DNA from: Leeuwenhoekiella sp. MAR_2009_132
GTDB lineage: Bacteria > Bacteroidota > Bacteroidia > Flavobacteriales > Flavobacteriaceae
Length of the DNA: 64,000 nt
Assembly: GCF_000687915.1 (NCBI RefSeq)
Contig: NZ_JHZY01000004.1
Coordinates: 1,250,001 to 1,314,000 of the forward strand
Direction: 5' to 3'
Shown here: piece after piece, positions 18,807 through 27,668 of the stretch
How the letters are laid out: every line of letters begins with the position of its first letter
How positions within the stretch are numbered: the first letter of the stretch is position 1
Program-made: the position numbers and the translations under genes
The notes under the pieces: model-generated
What the model saw: only the letters and a program-made list of their open reading frames with translations
Databases searched by the model: none
Told to the model about the DNA's origin: nothing

Positions 18807-20150
18807 TTATACAATTCCCTGCGCCAGCATAGCATCTGCCACTTTTACAAAGCCTGCTATGTTTGCACCTTTTACATAATCTACAAAACCATCTTCTTGA
18901 GTACCATATTCTACACAGGCTTTATGAATATCGTACATAATCTCGTGAAGTTTTTGATCTACTTCTTCTGCAGACCAGTTGTATCTGATACTGTTTTGAG
19001 ACATTTCTAACCCTGATGTAGCAACACCACCTGCATTAGAAGCTTTACCTGGTGAGAATAAGATTTTAGCTTTTACAAAAACCTCAACAGCTTCTGGTGT
19101 ACAAGGCATATTCGCCCCTTCACCTACGCTCATTACTCCATTTTTAACCAGTAATTCTGCGTCTTTTTTGTCTAACTCATTTTGAGTTGCACACGGAAGC
19201 GCAATATCACATTTGACACCCCAAGGTGTTTTACCTTCATGAAATTCTGCATCAGGATATTTATCTATATACTCCTTAATACGGCCGCGACGCTCATTTT
19301 TAATTTCCATTATGTAAGCAAGCTTGTGCTTATCTATACCGGCTGCATCGTAAATAAAACCGTCAGAATCTGACATGGTAATAACTTTTGCATCAAGCTG
19401 CGTTGCCTTTTCTGCTGCATATTGAGCAACATTTCCAGAACCGGAAATGACTACCGTTTTACCGGCAAGCTTCTCCCCTATATTATTCAACATATATTTA
19501 GTAAAATATACATTTCCATAACCTGTAGCTTCAGGACGTATTTTAGAACCTCCGTAGGAAAGCCCCTTACCGGTAAGAATACCTGTAAATTCATTACGTA
19601 TACGTTTGTATTGACCAAACATATAACCTATTTCACGACCTCCCACACCTATATCACCGGCAGGAACATCTGTATTAGGACCTATATGACGGTATAATTC
19701 TGTCATAAAACTCTGGCAAAAACGCATAACCTCAGCATCACTCTTACCTCTGGGATTAAAGTCTGAACCGCCTTTACCACCACCCATAGGTAGGGAAGTA
19801 AGGCTGTTTTTAAAAACCTGCTCAAAACCTAAAAACTTAAGAATACTTAAATTTACTGAAGGATGAAAACGAAGACCACCTTTATAAGGACCTATAGCCG
19901 AATTAAATTCTACACGATACCCTTTATTTATTTGCGTTTCTCCTTTATCATCTACCCAGGGTACTCTAAATAAAATTGCACGCTCTGGTTCTACCATGCG
20001 CTCTAACAATTTTTTATCTTGATATTTTGGGTTATTCTCTATAAAAGGTATTACAGTTTCTGCAACTTCCTGAACCGCTTGAATAAATTCTGGTTCATTA
20101 GGATTTGCCTTTTCTACAGAGTCAACGAACTTCTTAATGCTATCTGACAT
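18807..20150 (-). CDS. gdhA: NADP-specific glutamate dehydrogenase
   Basis: Hexameric enzyme forming glutamate from 2-oxoglutarate and ammonium. The catalytic lysine block LPMGGGKGGSDFNPRG and DVPAGDIGVGGREIGYMFGQ are intact, followed by the Rossmann domain (VISGSGNVAQYAAEKATQL). Its 447 residues match the small hexameric bacterial class, which is usually NADP-dependent. It has its own promoter box and terminator, so it is monocistronic. Confidence 0.97.
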   Translation of the reverse strand: MSDSIKKFVDSVEKANPNEPEFIQAVQEVAETVIPFIENNPKYQDKKLLERMVEPERAILFRVPWVDDKGETQINKGYRVEFNSAIGPYKGGLRFHPSVNLSILKFLGFEQVFKNSLTSLPMGGGKGGSDFNPRGKSDAEVMRFCQSFMTELYRHIGPNTDVPAGDIGVGGREIGYMFGQYKRIRNEFTGILTGKGLSYGGSKIRPEATGYGNVYFTKYMLNNIGEKLAGKTVVISGSGNVAQYAAEKATQLDAKVITMSDSDGFIYDAAGIDKHKLAYIMEIKNERRGRIKEYIDKYPDAEFHEGKTPWGVKCDIALPCATQNELDKKDAELLVKNGVMSVGEGANMPCTPEAVEVFVKAKILFSPGKASNAGGVATSGLEMSQNSIRYNWSAEEVDQKLHEIMYDIHKACVEYGTQEDGFVDYVKGANIAGFVKVADAMLAQGIV

Positions 20151-20195
20151 ATTAAAGTTTTTACTATTTATAATATTCTACACGCTAATGCAGTG

Positions 20196-20203
20196 CAAAT
20201 ATA
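20196..20203 (-). promoter_or_regulatory. -7 promoter box of gdhA
   Basis: The minus strand reads TATATTTG, an exact TAnnTTTG match, 46 bases before the gdhA ATG. Confidence 0.6.
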
Positions 20204-20325
20204 TAATATCAATAAAAATAAGGGTATAAATTTTCCATATTCTTAATATAGCGTCTGTATTTTTATATTTTTTAAATGTAATATTCTGGGAAGTGCATAA
20301 TTTTAGGTTAAATCGGATGTTTTAG

Positions 20326-20333
20326 TATATTTG
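20326..20333 (+). promoter_or_regulatory. -7 promoter box of the barrel-protein gene
   Basis: TATATTTG, an exact TAnnTTTG match, lies 25 bases before the ATG at 20358. Because the box overlaps an upstream in-frame TTG, it argues that translation starts at 20358. Confidence 0.6.
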
Positions 20334-20357
20334 TCGTATAAATATCCCCAATTATCA

Positions 20358-21164
20358 ATGAATACCAAAATCCTCTTTGCGGTATTATTCATCTGTTTGT
20401 CAATGCCTTTCAAAAGCAATGCTCAGTTTGGCTTCTCAAATGAAGTAGGAATAATCGCAGGCCCCTTACTTTTTCAATCTGATTTTGGTTTGCGCGAAAA
20501 TGTAGATACAAATTTGAATAATATAGGGATTGGGGTTGGTATTGTTCATTATATGAACTTCGCTTATCGCTCTGATTGTAACTGCTATACACGGGATAAA
20601 TACTTTAACGACCATTTTAAATTAAGAACGGAAGCAGATTTACACTACTCCAAGTTTACACACGAGGGTATTGAGTCTCAAAAAGAAACCCCCGAAGGTT
20701 ACGACTTAAGAGATCACAAAGGGTCTTCTCTCGTTTTTGAATTAGGTATGCAGATTGAATATTTCCCTAAAAGTATTCGTGATTTTCAAGCAGGTGGCTA
20801 TAAAGTAGCACCCTATATAAGTTTAGGAGCTCACTATGTAGGCTTTAACCCATCCTACTCTTCTATTCAGGATGTTGAAGGAGCAACGCCTGAAGATATC
20901 TATTTTGATGATTTTCTTATAGGTGATGGTAAATTAGGCGGTATTGACGATAGCTCTGGCAATACCTGGGCGCTCACAGGAAGCGTAGGTATCAGATACA
21001 AAATAGGCGAATTAAGCGATATAAACCTAGAGCTGCGCTATCACAAATATTACTCTAACTGGGTAGATGGCCTAAATCCTGATGAAGAGTTTTACCCGCC
21101 CAATAGATATGATGATTCTATAGTCTGGCTAAATATTGGGTATATCTACTATCTCAATTTCTAA
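20358..21164 (+). CDS. Predicted outer-membrane beta-barrel protein next to gdhA
   Basis: A 268-residue exported protein with signal peptide (ILFAVLFICLSMPFKSNAQ) followed by strands of alternating hydrophobic residues (FSNEVGIIAGPLLFQSDFG, GSVGIRYKIGELSDINLELR) and a terminal aromatic residue (IYYLNF). This suggests a small barrel of 8-12 strands. Similar flavobacterial proteins occur beside gdhA and are sometimes mislabelled as glutamate dehydrogenase; I believe they correspond to the THC0290_0291 family, but from memory. A Cys pair (DCNCYT) near residue 74 is unusual. Function is unknown. Confidence 0.72.
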   Translation: MNTKILFAVLFICLSMPFKSNAQFGFSNEVGIIAGPLLFQSDFGLRENVDTNLNNIGIGVGIVHYMNFAYRSDCNCYTRDKYFNDHFKLRTEADLHYSKFTHEGIESQKETPEGYDLRDHKGSSLVFELGMQIEYFPKSIRDFQAGGYKVAPYISLGAHYVGFNPSYSSIQDVEGATPEDIYFDDFLIGDGKLGGIDDSSGNTWALTGSVGIRYKIGELSDINLELRYHKYYSNWVDGLNPDEEFYPPNRYDDSIVWLNIGYIYYLNF

Positions 21165-21177
21165 AACTACAATTATC

Positions 21178-21192
21178 GCTCTAGTTTAGAGC
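21178..21192 (+). terminator. Possible terminator of the barrel-protein gene
   Basis: GCTCTA and TAGAGC form a short stem with a 3-base loop followed by TTGTTTT. It overlaps the 3' end of the convergent cystathionine gamma-synthase gene. Confidence 0.4.
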
Positions 21193-22323
21193 TTGTTTTA
21201 AATCTTCTAGAAGATCATCTATATCTTCTATACCCACACTCAATCGTATTAAAGAATCTTTTATTCCTAAATTTTCACGCTCTTCTTTGGGTATACTTGC
21301 ATGCGTCATACTCGCCGGGTGTCCCGCAAGACTTTCAACGCCTCCTAAACTTTCAGCAAGAGTAAATACTTTTAAATTTTCAACGACTGAAACTGCGCCT
21401 TCAAGCGAATCATTTTTAGTTGTAAAAGAAACCATTCCGCCAAAATCGTTCATTTGCCTCATTGCGATATCGTGGTTAGGGTGATCTTCAAAACCAGGCC
21501 AGTAAACCTTATCAACTTTAGGATGCTCTTTTAAGAAATGTGCAACTGCCTTTCCATTTTCACAATGACGCTGCATACGTACATGAAGTGTTTTAATTCC
21601 GCGTAGCGCTAAAAAACTATCCTGTGGTCCACAAACAGCTCCACTTGCATTTTGAATAAAGTATAACCTATCTGCCAGCTCTTTATCTTTTACAATAAGT
21701 CCCCCCAGAACTAAATCGCTATGACCGCCCAGGTACTTTGTTACACTGTGCATAACGATATCTGCGCCCAGATCTAAAGGTTGTTGCAAGTAAGGTGTGG
21801 CAAATGTATTATCTACAGCTAAGAGTAAATTATGTGCTTTTGCTACTTTTGAAACTGCCTCTATATCTATAATATTCATCATTGGGTTTGTAGGTGTTTC
21901 TACCCAAATAAGTTTTGTTTTATCTGTTATTACATTTTCAATCTTTGAAGTATCCTGCATCCCTACAAAACGAAATTTTAAACCAAAACCTTCAAAAATC
22001 TTTGTAAATAACCGGTAGGACCCACCATACAAATCGTTTGTAGAAATAATCTCATCACCGGGCTTAAAAAGCTTTAAAATTGCGTCTATTGCTGCTAATC
22101 CTGAACCAAAAGCCAAACCAAAATTTCCATTTTCAATACTTGCCAATGCATTTTCAAGAGCTTTACGTGTAGGGTTACCACTACGGGAATATTCAAAACC
22201 TTTATGACCACCCGGGGTTGTTTGAGAATAAGTAGAAGTTTGATAGATAGGAGGCATTACACTACCATAAGCAGGATCTGTGTTGTGCTGACCACCGTGT
22301 ATCGTCTTAGTATTGAATTTCAT
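21181..22323 (-). CDS. metB: Cystathionine gamma-synthase (trans-sulfuration PLP enzyme)
   Basis: A Cys/Met-metabolism PLP enzyme of 380 residues joining cysteine to an activated homoserine. The PLP lysine lies in HSVTKYLGGHSD (about residue 196) and the substrate region in YSRSGNPTRKALE; ETPTNPMMNI and SLGGVESLAGHPASMTH are complete. Sequence alone separates cystathionine gamma-synthase from gamma-lyase or O-acetylhomoserine sulfhydrylase only weakly, so specificity is tentative. No other methionine genes adjoin. Confidence 0.88.
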   Translation of the reverse strand: MKFNTKTIHGGQHNTDPAYGSVMPPIYQTSTYSQTTPGGHKGFEYSRSGNPTRKALENALASIENGNFGLAFGSGLAAIDAILKLFKPGDEIISTNDLYGGSYRLFTKIFEGFGLKFRFVGMQDTSKIENVITDKTKLIWVETPTNPMMNIIDIEAVSKVAKAHNLLLAVDNTFATPYLQQPLDLGADIVMHSVTKYLGGHSDLVLGGLIVKDKELADRLYFIQNASGAVCGPQDSFLALRGIKTLHVRMQRHCENGKAVAHFLKEHPKVDKVYWPGFEDHPNHDIAMRQMNDFGGMVSFTTKNDSLEGAVSVVENLKVFTLAESLGGVESLAGHPASMTHASIPKEERENLGIKDSLIRLSVGIEDIDDLLEDLKQALN

Positions 22324-22404
22324 AAATTTTAAACTTTTATTAAATCGTACCGTAAATGTACCTTGCTAAGTAAGCTTTGCCAAAAATCAATGTACCTTTA
22401 TCCT

Positions 22405-23193
22405 ATGTTTAACAGGCAAAAAATTATTAATTTGAAAAAATACTTCTGCTTTTACGTAATACTATCTGTTGTAATTAGCTGTCAAAAAAAGGAATCTCCG
22501 TTAGCTTTTAAAAATACCATTTACAATGCAACCACTCTAGAAACATGTAAAAATGGCATATGTCCTGAAATTGAAATTAATAAATTAACTGCTCAGGGTC
22601 CAGACGAATTATCTGATTCTATCAATAATGCTATAGAGCGCATTCTTATAAGCAATCTTATCATCAACCCAGACGAAAGCCCCGAAATAAAAACGCTAGA
22701 TAAGGCCATCGCAAATTTTATTTCAAGTTACAGAAGTTATCAGGATGAGTTTCCCGAAACAAGTGCCGGCTATGTATTTACCAGCAACTCGACAACCAGC
22801 TACAATGGCGAAGAACTACTAAGTATCATTTTTGACACTTATAGTTTTTGGGGAGGAGCACACGGTTATGGAAGCACCACCTATCTAAATATTGATAAAC
22901 AAAACGGAAAATCTCTTAGCCCGGAAAATCTAATTAATGATCTACCCGCTTTTCTAAAATTAGTGGAGCAAAAATTTAGAAATCAAAAAGAAATTCCTGA
23001 AAATGAAAGCATTAACAGTACTGGTTATTTCTTTGAAAATGATAGCTTTATTTTACCGGCTAATATAGGATTTACTGAAAACGAAATGATTTTAATTTAC
23101 AACCCATATGAAGTAGCTTCCTATGCTGAAGGTCAAATAATAATTAAGATCGCGTTAAGCGAGGTTGCTCCGTTTATTAAACCAAACCTATAG
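22405..23193 (+). CDS. Lipoprotein with DUF4163/DUF3298 (RsiV-like) domain
   Basis: From the ATG at 22405 the protein has 262 residues, with a lipobox (ILSVVISCQKK) placing it in the cell envelope. The DUF4163 part (about 45-150) is followed by DUF3298, marked by FDTYSFWGGAHGYGSTTYLN and LSPENLINDLPAFLKLVEQK. The same pair forms the extracytoplasmic part of the anti-sigma factor RsiV, which binds lysozyme, but no anti-sigma segment exists here. The 14-residue extension upstream of 22405 is unlikely to be used. The 3' end overlaps the convergent DinB gene by 17 bases. Confidence 0.8.
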   Translation: MFNRQKIINLKKYFCFYVILSVVISCQKKESPLAFKNTIYNATTLETCKNGICPEIEINKLTAQGPDELSDSINNAIERILISNLIINPDESPEIKTLDKAIANFISSYRSYQDEFPETSAGYVFTSNSTTSYNGEELLSIIFDTYSFWGGAHGYGSTTYLNIDKQNGKSLSPENLINDLPAFLKLVEQKFRNQKEIPENESINSTGYFFENDSFILPANIGFTENEMILIYNPYEVASYAEGQIIIKIALSEVAPFIKPNL

Positions 23194-23653
23194 CATGGCG
23201 TAAGGCCAGTACAGAGCCTAAATGAATGCCTTCATGAAAATTATTAAAAGCCAATGCATCGTCTACATTACTTAAGGTGCTTCCGGTAGATACCGTATAT
23301 TCTTTAAATTCATTAAATACACCAGCGACATAATCTGTAGCTGTATGGTCTATGGTAATGCTTAAGAGTTCACATATCTCAACTAATTCTTCCTGAGAAA
23401 TATCGCGTTCAGGTTTAGTTCCTTTGCGGTACATTTCTATAAACTCTGAAGATACACGAGGCTTTACACCAGAAAGGATATACACCAAAACCTGCTGTGT
23501 AGCGATAACGTGCGCAATATTCCAAATGATGTTATTATTGAAGCCCGCAGGTATTTTATTTAAATCTTTGAGCGATATTGTCTTTAGAAAACCTTTAAAT
23601 ATTTCGCGATTCTTACGACTTATATCGAGTGTATACTCTAATGTAAAGGGCAT
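23177..23653 (-). CDS. DinB-family protein
   Basis: A 158-residue four-helix-bundle protein of the DinB/YfiT group. The putative metal histidines lie in IIWNIAHVIATQQ (His48) and in FNNFHEGIHLGSVLALR near the end. Proteins of this fold include thiol-dependent S-transferases, but most flavobacterial members are uncharacterised and the name does not imply DNA damage response. Convergent with, and overlapping, the DUF3298 lipoprotein gene. Confidence 0.85.
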   Translation of the reverse strand: MPFTLEYTLDISRKNREIFKGFLKTISLKDLNKIPAGFNNNIIWNIAHVIATQQVLVYILSGVKPRVSSEFIEMYRKGTKPERDISQEELVEICELLSITIDHTATDYVAGVFNEFKEYTVSTGSTLSNVDDALAFNNFHEGIHLGSVLALRHAIGLV

Positions 23654-23736
23654 GGTTTTAAATTTTTTCTAAAAGTACTATTTTAGAAGTAAAAGCAATT
23701 ACTTTGTAACTTGAAGAATATTTTAAACTTCGTATT

Positions 23737-24090
23737 TTGAAAAAAGTCTATTATTTATCTACCTGCGATACCTGCGCCCGCATTTTAAAAGAAATCGCAC
23801 TGCCTTCAGCATTTATTAAGCAGGATTTAAAAACCGACCCCATATCTGAGGAGCAACTTAACGAATTGCATAATCTAACCGGAAGCTTTGAGATGCTCTT
23901 CAATAAGCGCGCACGACTCTACAGAGAACGTGGTTTAAATACACAAAAACTTGAGGAGCCTGATTTTGAAGAACTTATTTTAGAACACTATACCTTTCTA
24001 AAAAGACCGGTAATTGTAAACAATGACAAAATTTTTATAGGCAACAGTAAAAAAGTAGTAGAAGAAGCTAAAGCTTCAATACACTCATAA
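23737..24090 (+). CDS. ArsC/Spx-family thioredoxin-fold protein
   Basis: A 117-residue member of the arsenate-reductase (ArsC/YffB/Spx) family. A CxxC motif (C10-DT-C13) in YYLSTCDTCARILKEI is followed by the typical FNKRARLYRERGL and a FLKRPVIVNNDKIFIGN block with the cis-proline region. No ars operon is near, so arsenate reduction is unproven; YffB-like reductase roles are possible. It starts with TTG: no ATG lies upstream in frame and the CxxC position fits the family only with this start. Six bases separate it from the EamA transporter. Confidence 0.85.
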   Translation: MKKVYYLSTCDTCARILKEIALPSAFIKQDLKTDPISEEQLNELHNLTGSFEMLFNKRARLYRERGLNTQKLEEPDFEELILEHYTFLKRPVIVNNDKIFIGNSKKVVEEAKASIHS

Positions 24091-24096
24091 GCTGAT

Positions 24097-24993
24097 ATGA
24101 ATAAACGCGTATTAGCGCTTCTCGCAGCAACCGGTGCCAGCACCATTTATGGTATAAATCATACATTAGCAAAAGGAGTCATGCCTAATTACATAGGAGC
24201 TTATGGCTTTATACTATTGCGCGTTGTAGGCGCAGCTGCTTTATTCTGGTTGGCGAGTATTTTTACAAAATCAGAAAAAATAGATTCTAAAGATTATTGG
24301 AGATTACTTGGTTGCGCTGTTTTTGGTATGTTTATTAATATGCTTGCATTTTTTAAGGGATTAAGCCTTTCTACTCCTATTAATAGTTCGGTTATTATTA
24401 CACTTTCTCCAGTAATACTCTTAGTACTTTCTGCAATTTTTCTTAAAGAAAAAATAAGCCTTATTAAAATTTTAGGAATCGCTATAGGGATGCTTGGAGC
24501 ACTGGTACTTGTACTATTTGGCGCATCGCAGCAACCTAATGCACCTAATATACCCTTAGGTAATGTGTTGTTTTTTGTAAATGGGGCAACATATGCAGTT
24601 TACCTTATTTTAGTCAAACCCATCACTCACAAGTACTCAACAATAACATTAATGAAATGGCTATTTCTTGGCGGTGTTATTCTTAACTTACCTTTTACGC
24701 TAAACGAATTTACCGCTGTAAACTGGTTAGAACTGCCATCAAATGCAATATGGATTATGATATTTGTAGTTGCCGGCACCACATTTTCTACCTATTTTCT
24801 CAACCTCTACGCCTTAAAAACTTTAAAAGCTTCTACTGTGGGAGCCTTTATCTATTTACAGCCTCTAATAGCTGTTATTTTTGCAGTTCTAGTAGGTGCA
24901 GATAAGATTACTCCCATACGCGCAATAGCAGGACTTTTAATATTTGCAGGTGTCTATTTATCTACCCGCACAAGTAAAGCCGCTATTTCTTAA
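24097..24993 (+). CDS. EamA/DMT-family transporter
   Basis: Ten predicted membrane helices in two EamA repeats over 298 residues, the second starting near residue 155 (GNVLFFVNGATYAVYLILVK). The drug/metabolite transporter superfamily carries amino acids, nucleotide sugars and other small solutes; nothing here indicates the substrate. Six bases downstream of the ArsC-like gene, likely co-transcribed. Its last four bases overlap the convergent thioesterase gene. Confidence 0.9.
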   Translation: MNKRVLALLAATGASTIYGINHTLAKGVMPNYIGAYGFILLRVVGAAALFWLASIFTKSEKIDSKDYWRLLGCAVFGMFINMLAFFKGLSLSTPINSSVIITLSPVILLVLSAIFLKEKISLIKILGIAIGMLGALVLVLFGASQQPNAPNIPLGNVLFFVNGATYAVYLILVKPITHKYSTITLMKWLFLGGVILNLPFTLNEFTAVNWLELPSNAIWIMIFVVAGTTFSTYFLNLYALKTLKASTVGAFIYLQPLIAVIFAVLVGADKITPIRAIAGLLIFAGVYLSTRTSKAAIS

Positions 24994-25466
24994 CTTAAAT
25001 CCTGGGGTTTCTTGCCGTATCTGCGTGTATCTTCTTTGGTAAGAATTTTAAAATCTTCTGTATGTTCTAATTTAGCAAGATTAGCGATAAGCTCTTCGGA
25101 CAATGCCGTAAGTTTTCGTTCTTTTAAATCAATCCAGGCACCCATCATTTCGCAACTTGCAAAATTTCGGCCATTATGATCGTAAAAATTATGCAAGAAT
25201 TCAAAATACATCCCGTCTTCTGCGATACCCTTTAACTGTAGGGATACCGTCACAGGCTTCCCTGCAAATACTTCTTTAAAATAATACATATGCTCATAAA
25301 ATACTACCGGGCCTATGTTATACTTAGCCATTTCTTGATGACCAAATCCATTTTCCATTAAGAAAGCCATTCGTGTATGACTCATAAAATTTATATATGC
25401 GCTATTCGCCAGATGTCTATTTGCATCAATATCACTCCAGCGTATTTCAAATTGTTTAGTGTACAT
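24990..25466 (-). CDS. Acyl-CoA thioesterase, 4HBT hot-dog fold
   Basis: A 158-residue hot-dog thioesterase. The family signature with the catalytic aspartate is RWSDIDANRHLANSAYINFM near residues 9-28, in the place of the DxxGHxNN motif of YbgC/4-hydroxybenzoyl-CoA thioesterases. The substrate chain is not predictable. It has its own promoter box and is convergent with the transporter gene. Confidence 0.87.
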   Translation of the reverse strand: MYTKQFEIRWSDIDANRHLANSAYINFMSHTRMAFLMENGFGHQEMAKYNIGPVVFYEHMYYFKEVFAGKPVTVSLQLKGIAEDGMYFEFLHNFYDHNGRNFASCEMMGAWIDLKERKLTALSEELIANLAKLEHTEDFKILTKEDTRRYGKKPQDLS

Positions 25467-25483
25467 AAGTCTCTATTAAAACG

Positions 25484-25491
25484 CAAATATA
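25484..25491 (-). promoter_or_regulatory. -7 promoter box of the thioesterase gene
   Basis: TATATTTG on the minus strand, 18 bases before the ATG at 25466, implying a very short leader of about 10-14 bases. Confidence 0.55.
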
Positions 25492-25561
25492 TTGAAATAT
25501 CCTATGCGTGCATACTATTTAAAATTACCTTAATACGTATTACAGTCGCATCAAATGCCTT

Positions 25562-25569
25562 TATCTTTG
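25562..25569 (+). promoter_or_regulatory. -7 promoter box of the bestrophin gene
   Basis: TATCTTTG, an exact TAnnTTTG match, 21 bases before the ATG at 25590. Confidence 0.55.
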
Positions 25570-25589
25570 GCTGAAATAATATTATTTAT

Positions 25590-26612
25590 ATGTTAATTAG
25601 AAGAAATATAAGCTGGAAATTAATCTTGCGATACACGTGGAAAGAGCTTCTGTTTTTTCTGGTATATTCTTTAGCTATTTTTTTTGTTTACCACTATTTA
25701 GGCTGGTATTTTATAGATATTCCCTTTGAACCTCTAACAGTTATTGGTATTGCTGTTTCCTTTTACCTTGGCTTTAAAAACAGTCAGAGTTATGATCGCT
25801 TTTGGGAAGGTCGTAAAATTTGGGGAATGATTGTAAACTGGAGTCGCACCTGGGGTATACGAGTATTAAGTCTTATAAGTATAGATGACCCTATTGCAGA
25901 GAAAGAAATAAGGAGAGATTTATTTTACAGACATATCGCCTGGCTCAATGCATTACGCGTTCAATTGAGACAGCCTCGTACCTGGACCCTTCAGGAAGGT
26001 GCCTTAGTAGAACGTCTTTTTGACCGTCATGCAGAGCGCAATCAAGAAAGTAGTGAAGTACATCAATATGTAGGGCAAAGCGAGTATGAGGAGACAAAAG
26101 ACCGGGCAAACCCTGCTACACACCTTTTAAAAAATCAGGCATTAATAATACAGCGTTTGAGAAAAGATCAGGTTATAGATGGCTTTCAAGAAATGCAGTT
26201 ACAGGAAGCCTTAGCAAAATTCTATGATTTTCAGGGAATGTGTGAGCGTATAAAAAACACCCCATTTCCCAGACAATACGGTTATTTTTCAAAAGTTTTT
26301 ACGTGGATATTTGTATTACTGCTTCCGCTGGGATTACTAAATATTTTTGAAAATCACGTTTCAGAAGATATCGAACCCGCTAGGCAAATTGCTTTTATGT
26401 TTTTACAAATGATCCCATTTACCATTCTAATTATGTGGATTTTTACCACTATGGAATATGTAGGAGATAACAGTGAAGATCCTTTTGAAGGCAAAGCTAA
26501 TGATGTGCCTATGACCGCCCTCTGTCGTACTATTGAAATAGATTTACGGGATATGCTTGATGAAGAAAATTTACCCGAAAGTATAAAACCTAAAGACGAT
26601 ATTCTCTATTAA
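25590..26612 (+). CDS. Bestrophin-family (UPF0187) ion channel protein
   Basis: A 340-residue membrane protein. Two helices lie at about 18-60 and two at about 235-290, with the family signature GFKNSQSYDRFWEGRKIWG between. Bacterial bestrophins form pentameric channels; the Klebsiella homologue conducts cations while animal ones conduct anions, so ion selectivity cannot be assumed. The stop overlaps the next gene's start (TAATG), indicating coupled translation with the alpha/beta hydrolase. Confidence 0.9.
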   Translation: MLIRRNISWKLILRYTWKELLFFLVYSLAIFFVYHYLGWYFIDIPFEPLTVIGIAVSFYLGFKNSQSYDRFWEGRKIWGMIVNWSRTWGIRVLSLISIDDPIAEKEIRRDLFYRHIAWLNALRVQLRQPRTWTLQEGALVERLFDRHAERNQESSEVHQYVGQSEYEETKDRANPATHLLKNQALIIQRLRKDQVIDGFQEMQLQEALAKFYDFQGMCERIKNTPFPRQYGYFSKVFTWIFVLLLPLGLLNIFENHVSEDIEPARQIAFMFLQMIPFTILIMWIFTTMEYVGDNSEDPFEGKANDVPMTALCRTIEIDLRDMLDEENLPESIKPKDDILY

Positions 26613-27589
26613 TGCCATTAATTGAATCTACATATACAGCTAAAGGCCCTTTCAAAAACGCACATTTTAACACTATTTTTGCCGCCAAGTTAAGACGCGT
26701 GTATGGCGTTTACCAAAAACGGGAACGCGTTATTTTATCTGACGGTGATTTTATTGATATCGATTGGAGTTATTCTAAGAGTACCAGTAAACTGTCAAAA
26801 ACTGTATTACTCTTTCACGGTCTTGAAGGCACCGCTAAAAGGACCTATATGTTAGGAACCGTAAAGCAACTCATACAACATGGTTATGATTGTGCAGCCA
26901 TAAATTTACGCAGCTGTAGCGGTGAGATTAATACTAAATTAAGATCGTATCATTCTGGAGCATCAGAAGATGTGGCTGAAATTATTAGTCACATTAATAG
27001 CTTAAAGAAAAACACCCAATTATATTTATGTGGCTTTAGTCTTGGCGGCAATCTCATTTTAAAATATTTAGGAGAAAACCGAGAGCGACCAGATAACATT
27101 ATTGCTGCTGTTGCCATATCTACTCCCATAGATTTATTTGATTCTTTAGGCGCCTTAGAAAGAAGTGGAAACTGGATTTACCGATGGTCATTTCTTAAAG
27201 ATTTACGAGCTAAATACAAGATGAAACTCACTAATTTTCCCGGAGAGTTAAATGCAGAAAATTACAGGAAAATTAAATCGCTGCGCTTATTTGATGAGTA
27301 TTATACAGCTCCTGCCCACGGCTTTAAAGACGCTCTTGACTATTACACAAAGAGCAGCAGCAGTCAGTTTTTAAATCAAATAAAAGTACCGGTATTACTT
27401 TTAAACGCTAAAGACGATAGTTTTCTTAATGAGAAATGTTATCCTGTTTCTGTTTCTAGATCGCATCCATTTATACATCTTGAGATGCCCGAAAAAGGGG
27501 GGCATGTAGGTTTTATGACTACACGAAGAACTACGTATAATGAAGAGCGCACATTAGCATTTTTTAACGTGCACACCCTTAAATCTTAA
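26612..27589 (+). CDS. YheT-like alpha/beta hydrolase
   Basis: A 325-residue hydrolase of the YheT/ABHD1-3 group. The oxyanion region LLFHGLEGTAKRTYM and nucleophile elbow CGFSLGGNLILKYLGE (Ser about 148) are intact; the acid lies in LLLNAKDDSFL and the catalytic His in MPEKGGHVGFM. Eukaryotic relatives act as lipases or acyl hydrolases; the bacterial substrate is not established. Coupled to the bestrophin gene, which may suggest a membrane-lipid role. Confidence 0.88.
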   Translation: MPLIESTYTAKGPFKNAHFNTIFAAKLRRVYGVYQKRERVILSDGDFIDIDWSYSKSTSKLSKTVLLFHGLEGTAKRTYMLGTVKQLIQHGYDCAAINLRSCSGEINTKLRSYHSGASEDVAEIISHINSLKKNTQLYLCGFSLGGNLILKYLGENRERPDNIIAAVAISTPIDLFDSLGALERSGNWIYRWSFLKDLRAKYKMKLTNFPGELNAENYRKIKSLRLFDEYYTAPAHGFKDALDYYTKSSSSQFLNQIKVPVLLLNAKDDSFLNEKCYPVSVSRSHPFIHLEMPEKGGHVGFMTTRRTTYNEERTLAFFNVHTLKS

Positions 27590-27601
27590 AGTATTCCTAT
27601 T

Positions 27602-27628
27602 AACACTCAGAGAGTGTTGGCACACTCT
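27602..27628 (+). promoter_or_regulatory. Two mutually exclusive hairpins upstream of azurin
   Basis: AACACTC (27602-27608) can pair with GAGTGTT (27612-27618), while AGAGTGT (27611-27617) can instead pair with ACACTCT (27622-27628). The stems share bases, so only one can form. They lie 41 bases before the azurin ATG. A regulatory role is conjecture. Confidence 0.3.
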
Positions 27629-27668
27629 AAATTGTTACGTATATTAGCCCTTACCTAAATAAAAACTA

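Noticed and set aside
20331..20357. Longer start of the barrel protein at TTG 20331.
   Set aside because: It overlaps the promoter box; ATG 20358 gives a clean signal peptide.
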